Shown: in pieces, positions 48,393 to 58,984 of the stretch | Numbering within the stretch: position 1 is the first letter of the stretch | Layout of the letters: every line of letters begins with the position of its first letter | From: Trichomonas vaginalis G3 | Taxonomy: Eukaryota; Parabasalia; Trichomonadida; Trichomonadidae | Assembly: GCF_026262505.1 (NCBI RefSeq) | Contig: NC_067207.1 | Location: 30,472,082-30,536,081 of the forward strand | Direction: 5' to 3' | DNA: 64,000 nt | Notes under the pieces: model-generated | What the model was told of the DNA's origin: nothing | The model's database searches: none | The model's input: only the letters and a program-made list of their open reading frames with translations | Program-made: the position numbers and the translations under genes

Positions 48393-49630
48393 TTACTCAG
48401 AAAAATTTTTCTTTGTATATACACCATTCTGTACGTCTAAAAGACTTTTGACATTTGCCAAGAATGTTCGTTTAGACGCTGTCATATAACCATACTCTTG
48501 ACAATACTGTTTATACGAATCGTACAATGACCTTTCATCTAAACACTCAAAGTCAGTTTCATCTATGAACAGTTCATATACACTCTTGTTTGCTTCTAAC
48601 AATGTTTGTCTCTCTTCGGTATGTGGAATTTGTCTTGGATGAACTTAGAAATATCTAATGTCATGAAATATGAGAACAAGTGGTTGTAAAAGTCAGATGT
48701 CAAAGTTTCTGCTAAGTCGTCAAAATATTCTGTATCTTGCATATGAGAATCTGACGTTCTGACAACTACATATCTTCTGTCAGAACTTTCTAACTTCATC
48801 GGAACGGCATTGTTTGAAACCATGACGAAGTTTGCAACATTTTCACAAACTCTTTGGTCTTTATATTTTCTTTCAACAACTCCAACTTTGTCTGTTATAA
48901 GACTCTTCAAAGCATCTGAGTTCAAAACTTTTGTTGTATCTATACTTTGAAGTTCGTTACATACTATAAGTTTCATATTCTCTATTGAAGAGTTAAATTT
49001 ACCGCAGATGTTTTCTAAGTTTGTCATATTCGGATTCGAATAGCCCTCTAACAGTTTGCATAAAATATCTGTAAAGAAAGTGTTCTTACCAGTTCCTTGT
49101 TTTCCAATTATGATGAGAGCAGTTTCATTTTTAGCACTTGGATGTTGTAAGATGTTTGCAAACCAACATAAGATATACTCATAAACCTTTTCGTTTCCAT
49201 TGCATATAATTTCTTTGACATGGTCTAACCAAGCTTCTATACTATTTTCTTTCCATTCTACTTGTTCGTATTTATATCCAGTGAAGATAGAATAGAAGTT
49301 TGGAGAAGGTGTATAAAACTTTATACCACGAACTGAAAAATCTTCAAGTTTTGACAATAAGATATCCCAAGCATCTAACATCTTCATTCCAACTTGTACG
49401 ACTTTTATTTTCTTAAGTTTCTGTTTACATTCTTGTTCTGAAACTATTGTCGCTTTAGGTTTGTTAAAGACAACATCCCATTCTTTCATAACATAACATT
49501 CTGGGGCAGAGTCGACATAAATGACTAAACGTTTTCAAATTCTCGACTGCTTTGTTATAGTCTCCTCGAAATGGACACATATTTCTGAATGTTTGGAAGT
49601 CATAAAATCTGAAACATCTATTCTGTACAT
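48393..49630 (-). pseudogene. SF3 (D5-like) primase-helicase, copy B (broken)
   Basis: Superfamily 3 helicase: Walker A (IIGKQGTGKNTFF), Walker B (MKLIVCNELQSID) and motif C (NFVMVSNNAVPM), followed by the D5-like helical tail. Starts at ATG 49,630 behind the replication-class leader. SF3 helicases unwind DNA at virus-type origins and would work with the protein-primed polymerase. About two breaks. Confidence 0.82.
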
Positions 49631-49656
49631 TTTTATAAAAATAAAAAAATATTTTT

Positions 49657-50461
49657 TTATTCTTGACTTTGTTGTTGCATTTGTTCCATTTGTTGCATTT
49701 GTTGTTCTTGAGCTATTTGTTGTTGAAGTTGTTCTTGTAGTACAATACTTTCACCAGTTGCATCTTCCAATTCGAAACTTTCTGCCGTCATTGACAAATA
49801 CATAGGACATAAAAGTTTTACAGGAACAAAGTTTGCGTCAACTAAGGTTAAGTTTATGTTTGCTAAAGTGTTTGAGTTCACTAAAGCTGGAAAACTCTGC
49901 ATTCGAATGAACAATAGGCAAACCAGCAGAGAAAGTGTTGTTTATACGCATGAGTATTTTTTGGTCATAGTAGTTTCTGTCGACATTCGAATAACACTTT
50001 GAACCTAAGTTTGAAACAATATATAAAATAGGTGTGCTTAAAGTCAATGGAACAGACAAACCTTGTATGACACCTTTTCCTGTTATAGGAAACTGTTGGT
50101 AGTAAAAACCAGATATAAGTTTTGTATTATAGCTCATATCGTTTATAGTAAACTCGGTCGGACATCCAAACATAATGAAACCTGCTCTAGTTGCAGCACA
50201 TGTTACATCCGTCCTTAAAGTATTAAATAAGTCAACAAAACCTGTTGGTGGTATATCTGAGTAAGTATCTTCAAAGAAGTATTTTTTACCATTCACAACA
50301 ACAAAGTCTTCTGGTGTCAAAAGAGCAAAACAGGCTTTAGTCGTCATTGTGTTTAAGGTTAGTTTACAATATCGTCCTTGAGGACTTTGTAAGTTTGTTG
50401 TTATAGAATTATATGACTCAGGTTTTTAGTCGTAAGTATAAACCACTATGTCTTCTGCCAT
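49657..50461 (-). pseudogene. Minor capsid (penton, single-jelly-roll) protein, copy B (broken)
   Basis: Length of about 265 residues, position next to the major capsid gene, and beta-rich sequence with NINLTLVDANFVPVKLL and NTLRTDVTCAATRAGF fit the Polinton penton-type minor capsid protein. The C terminus is a Q/E/M-rich tail. The assignment rests on context and general look rather than a signature motif. About two breaks. Confidence 0.6.
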
Positions 50462-50499
50462 TTACTTAGCAACTAAATTTTAATGAAATGTTGTGGTCG

Positions 50500-51048
50500 T
50501 CAAATATTTTTTATAACGTCTGGGAAACTATATTTTAAGTTCAACGTCTCACCTCCTTTCATAACGTATATCTTGTCAATGACATTATATGAAACACCAC
50601 AGCAAGCAATGTCGGGTTCTATTTCTTTGATGTTTATATCGTCTGCCTCTGTCAAAAGTTTCAATAGTTCTTTCAAAACTTCATGAGGTGCAATGACATA
50701 TGAGTTCACTTTTACAGGGTTGTGTTCGACCAAGTTTAACATTATACCTAAAGCTTGACAAATCTTCTCCTGAGTTTTAAGTTTGTCTTTAAGTTGTTGG
50801 TAGTCATTTCGAATATCTGCAACAGAACTTAAGTCTCTGCTAACTTCAGGGTATGTTGGTTGTTCTTTTACAGGAACTATTGTTATACCATTTTCGTCTT
50901 CGTATGGTTTCCCCATTTCAACATCTCTTTCTTTGACATTGACAATAACACTTTGACTGTTTGTTTGAGTTGGTGAATTTAACTTCACATCTGCCACCGC
51001 CATTAAACCTTTTGAAACACTTACGCTTCTATTTTTCGGAAATGACAT
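50500..51048 (-). CDS. Maverick conserved protein, 182 residues
   Basis: Intact. Start at ATG 51,048 (MSFPKNRSVSVSKGLMAVAD) within the bidirectional leader, not at the upstream in-frame ATG. The N-terminal half is extended; the middle is a predicted coiled coil (VADIRNDYQQLKDKLKTQEK); the C-terminal half is globular with a CC pair (DIACCGVSYNVIDK). Located between minor and major capsid genes, so an assembly or capsid-cement role is plausible but unproven. Confidence 0.6.
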   Translation of the reverse strand: MSFPKNRSVSVSKGLMAVADVKLNSPTQTNSQSVIVNVKERDVEMGKPYEDENGITIVPVKEQPTYPEVSRDLSSVADIRNDYQQLKDKLKTQEKICQALGIMLNLVEHNPVKVNSYVIAPHEVLKELLKLLTEADDINIKEIEPDIACCGVSYNVIDKIYVMKGGETLNLKYSFPDVIKNI

Positions 51049-51066
51049 TTTACTTAGAATAAAAAG
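51049..51066. promoter_or_regulatory. Bidirectional virion-class leader
   Basis: ATTTTACTTAGAATAAAAAG between divergent ATGs. Each strand reads TTTTTATTCTAAG-TAAAATG or its mirror, the same form as the leader between the fibre and 282-residue genes. Confidence 0.5.
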
Positions 51067-51354
51067 ATGGACGTATTTGAGTATCTCTTCGAATTGAAGC
51101 AGAACAAAGTTTACACACACAAACAATACAAGTTCATTGACAGAATAGTTCTTTACACAAACAATGGAAAATGTTATAGAATAGCAATATTTGCTGAACC
51201 AAAATATTTTCATAAAGCAAAGAAAGTTGGTATAACTGAAATGGTGAAAGTTCTTGACGTTGACAAAAATATAACAACAAAACTTACAGATATTTCTAAA
51301 GGTAAGTTTTATCTTACAATTTTATGTCAAAACTGGCGTACTGTCAATATTTGA
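51067..51354 (+). CDS. Small Maverick protein, 95 residues
   Basis: Frame from ATG 51,067 to 51,354: MDVFEYLFELKQNKVYTHKQ at the start, then a basic, mixed alpha/beta sequence ending CQNWRTVNI. It is the only plus-strand gene among the capsid genes and is convergent with the major capsid gene, 15 bp away. No second copy is in the window to test it. Family not recognised. Confidence 0.5.
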   Translation: MDVFEYLFELKQNKVYTHKQYKFIDRIVLYTNNGKCYRIAIFAEPKYFHKAKKVGITEMVKVLDVDKNITTKLTDISKGKFYLTILCQNWRTVNI

Positions 51355-51369
51355 CGGAGAGAAGTCAGT

Positions 51370-52989
51370 TCAAGAACAACTTACTGACCTGCTGCCAAAA
51401 ATCTGCTCGATGGAAGCTGTCGTTATGCCAATCTGAGGAGCTCCAGCAGGTTTCATCGAACGAATCTTCAAAAGAGCATCTTCCGTGAAAAGTGCTATTG
51501 GTTTTGTAAACTTCTTTGCTTTCAATTCATCTGGACCGTCTCTGTCACCAGTATATTGTATTTGAACTGTACCAACAGTTGAAATACCACCCATAAAGTC
51601 TTCTGAGTCAGCAAATGGAATGCCAAGCCAAAAGTTTGAACGGTCTCTATTTGTATATTGAGTTTTTTTGACCTCCTGCATGAGTCCATACTTTCACATA
51701 TGGCATAATAGAACTTTGCATTTCAGGGTTAATGGTTGTTGTGAAGTTGTTGTTAAAGTTCATAGCATCTAATGTCAAGTTGTATGACCTCATATCTTCA
51801 ACTGTAGAATATTCTTCTCTTGGATAATATTTGCCATCTATGTTTATATGATATTTAATACCGGGGTTGTAGAAACAAGAATAGTCATTTATAGTTGTCT
51901 GAACAGTACAAACATAGTATCTGCATGTTTCATTGCAGTTGTTAAAGCAATATCTGTTCTTGCACCTGGGTCAGCACTTTGGTTTCCAACTTCACCTGCA
52001 AAGTCTTTGACAGATATTTGGTGTATAGGGAACATAAGTGGAACTGCAATATATTTGGCAGCTAAAGCATTTGAAATATCTGGGTCCAACATATAGACTG
52101 CAAGTCTGCTTTCTATTCTCTTGCATTCAAATTTTTCGCATGTGAACTTAACTGGGTCCCAAGCAGTTCCAGCAGCATTGAAATAATAGTTTACTTCAGT
52201 GTTGAAGTTTGAGAAACCAAAGTCTAAGTCAACCTTATCTTTGCAAAAGTCGGCGAATGACGTTTGATTTGCTCCCTTTACGTCTGTAAGAGTGAATGGG
52301 TCTTGTGTTGGTGCAATGACTAAGTTATTTTTGCTTGGAGTAAGTTCGATAGAAATTTTTCCTGCCCAGTTTGGCAAGTATCTTAAAAACCTGAAGATGA
52401 GGAAAGACGACAAAGGAACTCTAAGTTTCAGTTTTACTTTAGTGGCAGCATTTCCATCTGAACCAGAAAGGTTAACATAAACTCCTGGAACGTTAGGGTC
52501 AAGTCTTCTTATTTTCTCAATAGTTGCATACTGGTCTGTTTGTTCTCTAGCTTGTGGTTGTACTGAGTTTCTCAAAGCGAACCATTCATAGTTTGCCCAT
52601 GTTACTGTTTGAACTAAGTCAGAGTTAGAATATATCTTATATCCCATGAAAACTTCTGGAGCATATTGGTATCCGACATAGAAAATTCCATTGCAACCTT
52701 TCTTGTCAGACAACTTGGCAGAAGGTTTTATTTCAATGTCTTGTTCCACGTATAAGAATGAGTTGTCAATAGAAATAATATGAAACCTGTCGCAAGCAAT
52801 ATCTACTGTTGTTGAAGAACCTTCACCAAACTCACCTACGTTTCCATAAGAAACAGCAGTTGTATATTCGTAAGTTCCAGGAACTATTTCTGACCTTCTA
52901 ATGGCATTGTCGCATTCGTTATACCATTCGGAAACATTTCCATTCATGGCATCCAAAACTGTTGGCGTTATATTCTGAGCGGCGTACAT
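51370..52989 (-). pseudogene. Major capsid protein (double jelly roll), copy B (broken)
   Basis: Polinton-type major capsid protein by size (about 540 codons) and place. The middle contains VPLSSFLIFRFLRYLPNWAG and ISIELTPSKNNLVIAP, and the C-terminal region FTKPIALFTEDALLKI; this pattern is usual in double-jelly-roll capsid proteins of Polintons. It begins MYAAQNITPTVLD behind a TTTTTACACATATGAAATG leader. About two or three breaks. Confidence 0.75.
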
Positions 52990-53015
52990 TTCATATGTGT
53001 AAAAATATAGAATAG
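52990..53015 (-). promoter_or_regulatory. Virion-class leader (major capsid gene)
   Basis: Read on the minus strand: TATTTTTACACATATGAA then ATG. The same form stands before the major capsid gene of copy C (63,938-63,956) and, with small changes, before the genes starting at 8,183, 14,964, 32,938, 33,319 and 41,485. Confidence 0.5.
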
Positions 53016-53021
53016 TTGGAT

Positions 53022-56000
53022 TTATGTGTCATAATAGAACCCACGTGGACCAAGCTTTACTTTCTTCCTGACTGAGTTTTTAACTCTTCTTTTTCCTTCA
53101 TTGCCACTACTTTCACTAGATGAAGTTAGTTCTTCACTACTTTCACTTTGTTCTACTCTTCTCTTCTTCTTTGCTGTCGCTTTTGGTAACTTGCCCTCTG
53201 CTTCAAGTTGTTGCATCTTTGCCTCATGTTCACCTAGTATGTTGTAAATTTCCCATGTCCTTTTTGCCTTTGGGCTCTGGTCGCCCATCTCAGGTAACCT
53301 ATATCCTAGAAAGATTTTGTCATAGTTTGTATTTGAGTCTTCGCGTATTGTTTGCATGACTCTTTCCTGAGTTTCCGGTTCAAGCTCTTCAAACAGAGCT
53401 TGTCCATATGGAATAAGCTCGTTTCCAAATATATGTTTTTGTAGCCATTCTGGTTTTCTTTCCATGTTACCAACAATATCTTTTGTGAATGGAAAGCTTT
53501 TACCCAATGTTTCAGTCTTGCGTCATTTATTTCTGTAGTTGGTTTTATTTTGTCAAGGAACATGTTTTTCAATACTAACATTTCATTTGGTACTGTCCAT
53601 TTGAGTTTTCTTAAATATTCATCCCTTCTCAGTTCATTGTCTGCAAAGTAAGTTTTTATGACATTTTGTAAACTTTCGTTTGCAAGGTCATGTACAATAG
53701 GTTCTCTTCCTTCTCCCTCCCTAACTTTCTTTCTAAACTCTTCACCAAATATACCATCTCTATGGTTCTGTGTAGTTCTTTGAGATAAATGTTTTAGAAC
53801 GTCAGGTGTTATATTTCCATCAGCCATGTTCATTTCATACTGGTCCAAAATATCTGCATCTTTCATATCTTTCAATGGCATTAAAGCCGCGCTTAAAATA
53901 CCAGCTATATCTGGTTCACCATTCACTTCCATTGCGTCTACAACTTCTTGGAATTGTGGTTGTAAGTTTATGAACCACCTATCCGGGTTAGCTTTATGAC
54001 CCCATCTCATTGTAGTTCCATCGTCTGCAGAAACAAAAGTAGGTTTGTTTCCATCTTGGTTAGGTTCTGAATGAACTTTAAACAATGTTTCATTTCTATA
54101 TGTTTTGTTGAAATTTAACCTTTTATTTTCACCGAGTTCATCCAAAGATTGAACGTTGTATGGTCGTAAGTAAAAAGGGTTGTTGTATTTGCGTACATTT
54201 TCTTTCAGTACTTCCATTCTATGCTGAATATTTTCATCTGGTGTTGGAGTCTTTTGTATGTCGCAAACATTTTTCGATATTCTTCTACTATGTCAGCCGA
54301 ATTTTTTTTAGACTCTTGGAAAGATTCCATATTCACCTCATACTCTTGTTGAGGGTCAAGATTTTTCGGCTGTTCCAAATCTTCATCTAGTTCTGTGAAG
54401 TTAGTTTCCAAAGGAGGGACTTGTTCGTTTCCTTCAGGCTCTTCTAGCTGTTGTTGCTGAACTATTTCTTCCATGTCTGGTTGTATCTGAACTTCTTCCT
54501 GTTGAGTTTCTTGTACCTCATCTGCTGGCATTTCATATATTCCGAGACCGTTTTTAACAAGTTCCCTATCTAAGTCATCCGGACTCATAAACCTTTCTTC
54601 TTTCGTTCCGTCTCTATTTTTTACGCGTTTCATGAAGAGAGTTGAATTGTCATTTAGCTCTGACACCAAATATCTCGGAGTAAATTCATTCATGTCATTT
54701 GGATGATATGCTATTAAATCATATCCCTTAGCGAGCTTGTATTTTCCAGGTTTGAAATTATATCCCATTTGGTGCTGAGCCATAAAGCTAAATAGGTTCG
54801 GGTCAGTATTTCCTTCCTTGAACTTTCTAATAGCTTCTTTATATCTGTCACTAAAGTCAAGAGTATCTGGGTAACCATAGTCTTCTTTAAGCATTTTTAA
54901 GAATTCTTGGTTTCCTTGCTCTGTTTGTGGTTGCTGTGCTGGTTGTTGCTGTGCTGGTTGTGGAGGTGGTTGTTGTGCAGTGTTTTGAACTGTTGGTTGT
55001 TGTGCAGGGTTTTGAACTGTTGGTTGCTGTGCTGGTTGTGGAGGTGGTTGTTGTGCTGGTTTTGGTGCATGCCTGTGTCTGTGTCCATGTGACGATGTAA
55101 ATGTTTTAGGTAGTCCTGGTGCAGGTGCTTCTCTTGGAGGGTTTGGTGGTATATAGGTTCCACTAGCTAGTATATAAGTTCCACCAGCTGGTATATAAGT
55201 TCCACCAGCTGGCACATATGTTCCATCTGCAGCATAGTGTCCTACCTGACTTTTCGTTTTTAAGAAAGCATTTACTAGGTCTGTTTTGGTCTGTTGTAAC
55301 TCTTTTTCTTGACTTTCCACAACAGTTGCTCTAACGGCGTCATAGGCACTTTGAACTGCCTGTCTCGTTGCTGCATCTGTTATTTTCGTCATATTTTGTG
55401 CTACTTCTCTTAACTCGTTGTCGAAACCTTCAGACTTCAGTTTCTTTCCAGATGAGAAGTCGTTCACTAGTTTCACCTTACTATGAAGAGCTTCGAAGGC
55501 GTTCTTAAAGTCAGCATTCATTAAAGCTTCATTTGAACTGTCTTCATCCGCTTGTATTTTTGTCCTTATTGACCCTATAAGCTGGGCTGCTTTAGCGTTG
55601 GCTTGGGCATCTAACCAGTCATTGTTAGCTTTTATATATTCTGCGCTTTTCATTGCCTTTTGCATGGCTGCGTCGTTATTTTTACTTTCTTGTGCTAAGT
55701 TTTCATACTGTACGGTTTGGTTTTGCAACTGTAAAAGTTTTTCTGCCTTTACATTTGCTTCAACTTCTTTTTTATACTCATCGCTATCCATATATGTCTT
55801 CAGGGCTTTTTGTTTTATCTCTTCATCTTTCAGTACTTTATATTGAGTAGTATGGTTTTTCAAATTTACAACATCTTGTTCCATTTTTGCTACTTCTGCT
55901 GCTTTTTCTGACACTTTTTTTGCATATTGCTCTGTACTTAGTTCTTTCAGTTGTTCTTCTTTCTTCTTTTTCTCTACGTTTAACTCATTGAGTTTCTTTG

Positions 56001-56367
56001 TGTGTCTGTCGTATTCTAGTTTCTTTTCGTTTTCACTTATTTGCTTCTGTATGTCTATGTTTGACTTTTTGACATCTGATATTTGATTTTTGAGTGAACT
56101 CAAATTCATTTGACTTTGAGGGTTATAGGCTGTTCCGTCTGCAGCTCCACCATAGCCTGCCATTTTCGCTAAAAGTGCCGCTCTTAAACCTCCACTCTGT
56201 GCACCAATGACTCGGTTTAAGAGCATAGGGTTGCTTGACATTTGTTGCAACATGGTGGGGTCATTCAGCATTTGTTGTTGCAACTGTTGTTGTGGTGTTA
56301 GTTTTACTATTGGATGTTTCAATGCTCTCTTCCTCTTACGTATATTCTTACGTATCTTACGTGGCAT
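53022..56367 (-). pseudogene. Long coiled-coil, Q/P-rich Maverick protein, copy B (broken)
   Basis: About 1,115 codons from ATG 56,367. A very basic start (PRKIRKNIRKRKRALKHP) is followed by a glutamine- and methionine-rich part, a coiled coil of some 250 residues, and repeated GGTYIPA units. Then come a Q/P-rich linker (QQPAQQPQTEQ), a conserved globular part (SADDGTTMRWGHKANPDRWF) and a Ser/Glu/Lys tail. It directly precedes the major capsid gene. Its basic start, coil and linkers suggest a scaffold, core or DNA-condensing virion protein. About two or three breaks. Confidence 0.62.
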
Positions 56368-56452
56368 TTTAAGTGAAGTTAAAAAGAGGCTTTTGACAGA
56401 TGTTTATATGACACTTTCTCCGGTTTATAGGACCTCTCTCATATTCTATCTT

Positions 56453-57656
56453 CTTATATACGAAAAAAAGAGATCTGACATTGTGTCAGATCTCAGTAAA
56501 AGTGACATTTACATGTCAAAAAAATAGAATGAGTTTAAGTAATTAAAATTGAGGGTGAGAGTAGTATTGTATGAAATAATATCTCTCACCCTCCAATTCA
56601 TCCTATGGCGCCGAAAAAATTTTGGTGAAATGCGACCACATTTCACCAAAATTTCTCGGCGCCATATAGAGAACTAGAGCCTGTGAGGTACTGATACTAT
56701 CCATGTACCTCGCAGGCTCTAGTTCCAAGCCAAAATGGCTAAAAATTGCCCGCAATTGTTCACATTGCGGGCAATTTTTAGCCATTTTGGCTGGGAATTG
56801 GAGGGTGAGAGTAGTATTGTATGAAATAATATCTCTCACCTCCAATTCATCCTATGGCGCCGAAAAATTTTTGGTGAAATGCGACCACATTTCACCAAAA
56901 TTTCTCGGCGCCATATAGAGAACTAGAGCCTGTGAGGTACTGATACTATCCATGTACCTCGCAGGCTCTAGTTCCAAGCCAAAATGGCTAAAAATTGCCC
57001 GCAATTGTTCACATTGCGGGCAATTTTTAGCCATTTTGGCTGGGAATTGGAGGGTGAGAGTAGTATTGTATGAAATAATATCTCTCACCCTCCAATTCAT
57101 CCTATGGCGCCGAAAAATTTTTGGTGAAATGCGACCACATTTCACCAAAATTTCTCGGCGCCATATAGAGAACTAGAGCCTGTGAGGTACTGATACTATC
57201 CATGTACCTCGCAGGCTCTAGTTCCAAGCCAAAATGGCTAAAAATTGCCCGCAATTGTTCACATTGCGGGCAATTTTTAGCCATTTTGGCTGGGAATTGG
57301 AGGGTGAGAGTAGTATTGTATGAAATAATATCTCTCACCCTCCAATTCATCCTATGGCGCCGAAAAATTTTTGGTGAAATGCGACCACATTTCACCAAAA
57401 TTTCTCGGCACCATATAGAGAACTAGAGCCTGTGAGGTACTGATACTATCCATGTACCTCGCAGGCTCTAGTTCCAAGCCAAAATGGCTAAAAATTGCCC
57501 GCAATTGTTCACATTCCCATCTTTTGTTGGTAAGACGAAGAATATGAAATAAATTATGAAGAAGATAATGATGAATAAAATATCACTTTTTATATTTTTG
57601 ACACGTAAAGTTGTCACTTTTCTGTCAAACTGTTTTTATCGTTTTCGTATATAACA
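56453..57656. mobile_element. 1,204-bp DNA element inserted into the methyltransferase fragment
   Basis: Flanked by the direct repeat ATCTT (56,448-56,452 and 57,657-57,661). The uninterrupted site is seen in copy A (TATTCTATCTTGTCATATC). The ends are inverted repeats: CTTATATACGAAAA at the left, and TTTTCGTATATAACA at the right. Similarity (AAAAGTGACA, TGTCAAAAA) continues about 65 bp inwards. A perfect hairpin AGATCTGACA-TTG-TGTCAGATCT is at 56,470-56,492. No coding region. The superfamily is uncertain; five-base duplications do not fit mariner or Mutator. Confidence 0.8.
56550..57515. repeat. 250-bp tandem array (3.9 units), each a chain of four hairpins
   Basis: Units start at 56,550, 56,801, 57,050 and 57,300 and are almost identical. 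Each contains four successive stem-loops: GAGGGTGAGAG/CTCTCACCCTC, GGCGCCGA(A)...TCGGCGCC, GAACTAGAGCCTG/CAGGCTCTAGTTC, and a long stem built on AGCCAAAATGGCTAAAAATT with a GCCCGCAA/TTGCGGGC core. The last unit stops inside the fourth hairpin. Confidence 0.92.
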
Positions 57657-57789
57657 ATCTTGTCATATCTAAACTCATAGTCATGTATGTCCTCTAACCA
57701 TCTCATAACGGTTTCCAAACCACTTTTATCGGATGTAAAGTAAAAACATGGATGGTTATGTAAAACGTCTAAAGTTTCTAAAGAGTCTC

Positions 57790-58058
57790 TCAAAGTATAC
57801 TTCTTTGAACGCCCGTAACTTTACTGTAGCGACGATAGACCCTTACTTGTCCGGACATAGTTATACTATTTTGAGTCCTCTACCGAAAAGTCAACGACAA
57901 CGACTTTCAAAAATTTTAAGGGCTAGAAGGGGCGCAGCCCCTGGGAAGCCCCCTTCACCCAAAAAAAACCTCATTTTATACCTCATTGCATACTAAACAT
58001 CTTTGGGGCTAGAGGGCACGAAGTGCCTGGAGGCCCCACTCCCTTTTTTTTTTTTTTT
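57790..58058. repeat. Maverick B right terminal inverted repeat
   Basis: Inverse of 31,670-31,928. It contains TCCGGACATAG, GTCAACGACAACGACTTT and the outer GAGGCCCCACTCCC block, and ends in a run of 15 T (58,044-58,058). The internal hairpin here is GGGGCGCAGCCCC, as in copy A, where the left end has GGCACTTCGTGCC. Confidence 0.9.
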
Positions 58059-58111
58059 CTGCTATTAAAATAAAGACATATTGATTTTTTATGAGAATTT
58101 CAAAAAGTGGA

Positions 58112-58984
58112 GGGGGGCACAAACTTGCCCAGTGAGGTGAAGTGAAAACTGACAGGCTTACATGTCAGAAATGTAAAGTGTCAGATTTGAAACAAAAAAT
58201 GGATTAATTTATTATTATATGATAGAGAGATTTGGTAAGTTACTATCAAATTTGTAAGTAAGGGAAAAAAAGTAAGAAAGAAAAAAAATTAAAAAAAATA
58301 AAAAGCCACTCGCTTCGCTCGCGGGAGACAAAAAGAACAAATTCGAAAAAAGATTATATGAAATTACGAAACTAAGCCGCGAGCGAAGCGAGTGGCTTAA
58401 GAAAAGAACAGATTCGAAAAAAGATTGTATGAAATTACGAAACTAAGCCACTCGCTTCGCTCGCGGCTTAAGAAAAGAACAGATTCGAAAAAAGATTGTA
58501 TGAAATTACGAAACTAAGCCACTCGCTTTGCTCGCGGCTTAAGAAAAGAACAGATTCGAAGAAAGATTGTATGAAATTTTAATTCTTTATTTTTTAGGAT
58601 TGTTAGCTTTGTAAGATTGCTTTCTCACAAGAGAAAACAAGTATAAGGTTTAAGCTGTATGTATTAAAGTTATAAATATTTGATTTTAAAAAAAATCAAG
58701 ATTTTAAACTTTAAAGGTATTAATTATGATTATCTTTCTTTAGCTTTGCATGCTGTATGCTACTTTTGGAAACTGCTCTATTGTATTAGAATGTTTTTAA
58801 ATTTTGCACCTAAAAATGCGTAATATTAAAAATTAAGGTATTAATTATGATTATCTTTCTTTAGCTTTACATGCTGTATGCTACTTTTGTCTTTGAGACA
58901 TTCCATGATTTAAGTTAAGAAGCTTTAAAAAAAATGCAAAAAAATTGAATACTTTACTGGCTGGGCAAATTTGTCGCCGCCCCC
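58112..58984. mobile_element. 873-bp MULE-like MITE between Mavericks B and C
   Basis: Flanked by a perfect 10-bp direct repeat AAAAAGTGGA (58,102-58,111 and 58,985-58,994). Inverted ends are GGGGGGCACAAACTTGCCCA and, from the other side, GGGGGCGGCGACAAATTTGC. No coding region. It holds a 71-bp tandem array and two copies of a 52-bp segment (from about 58,717 and 58,832) containing TTAATTATGATTATCTTTCT. Confidence 0.82.
58305..58580. repeat. 71-bp tandem array with one inverted palindromic core
   Basis: Units start at 58,305, 58,376, 58,447 and 58,518. Each has a core near GCCACTCGCTTCGCTCGCGG followed by AAGAACAGATTCGAAAAAAG and TGAAATTACGAAACTAA. In the second unit the core is in the opposite orientation (GCGAGCGAAGCGAGTGGC) while the rest of the unit is not. 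Confidence 0.9.

Larger units (their letters stand above)
56408..57795 (-). repeat. Partial second copy of the methyltransferase gene at the right end of B
   Basis: 56,408-56,452 and 57,657-57,795 together match the last third of the Dam-type gene (compare 15,530-15,720). This fragment is joined to the capsid-side leader at one end and to the terminal repeat at the other. At the terminal-repeat junction both sequences share CTCAAAGT; at the inner junction both share GACACTTT. It is interrupted by a 1.2-kb insertion. Confidence 0.85.
31670..58054 (+). mobile_element. Maverick/Polinton copy B with both terminal repeats, about 26.4 kb
   Basis: Complete in outline. It is bounded by inverted terminal repeats of about 255 bp and carries the full trichomonad Maverick set: methyltransferase, fibre, integrase, protein-primed polymerase, HNH, KilA-N genes, packaging ATPase, SF3 helicase, minor and major capsid proteins and a long coiled-coil protein. 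Genes lie on both strands with minimal spacing. It is broken, with about a dozen breaks concentrated in the capsid-side half. Its near identity to copies A and C indicates a recent insertion. A 1.2-kb DNA element (56,453-57,656) is inserted near its right end. Confidence 0.94.

Noticed and set aside
53022-56367. Adenovirus-type protease, expected in many Polintons
   Set aside because: I looked for a His...Asp/Asn...Cys arrangement in the unassigned genes and found no convincing one; the long gene is coiled coil and linker.
57748-57996. Short frame across the right end of Maverick B
   Set aside because: It spans the methyltransferase fragment read in antisense and the terminal repeat.
31665-58059. 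TTTTC as the target duplication of Maverick B
   Set aside because: Possible, but inside or next to T-runs and too simple to trust, so it is only mentioned.
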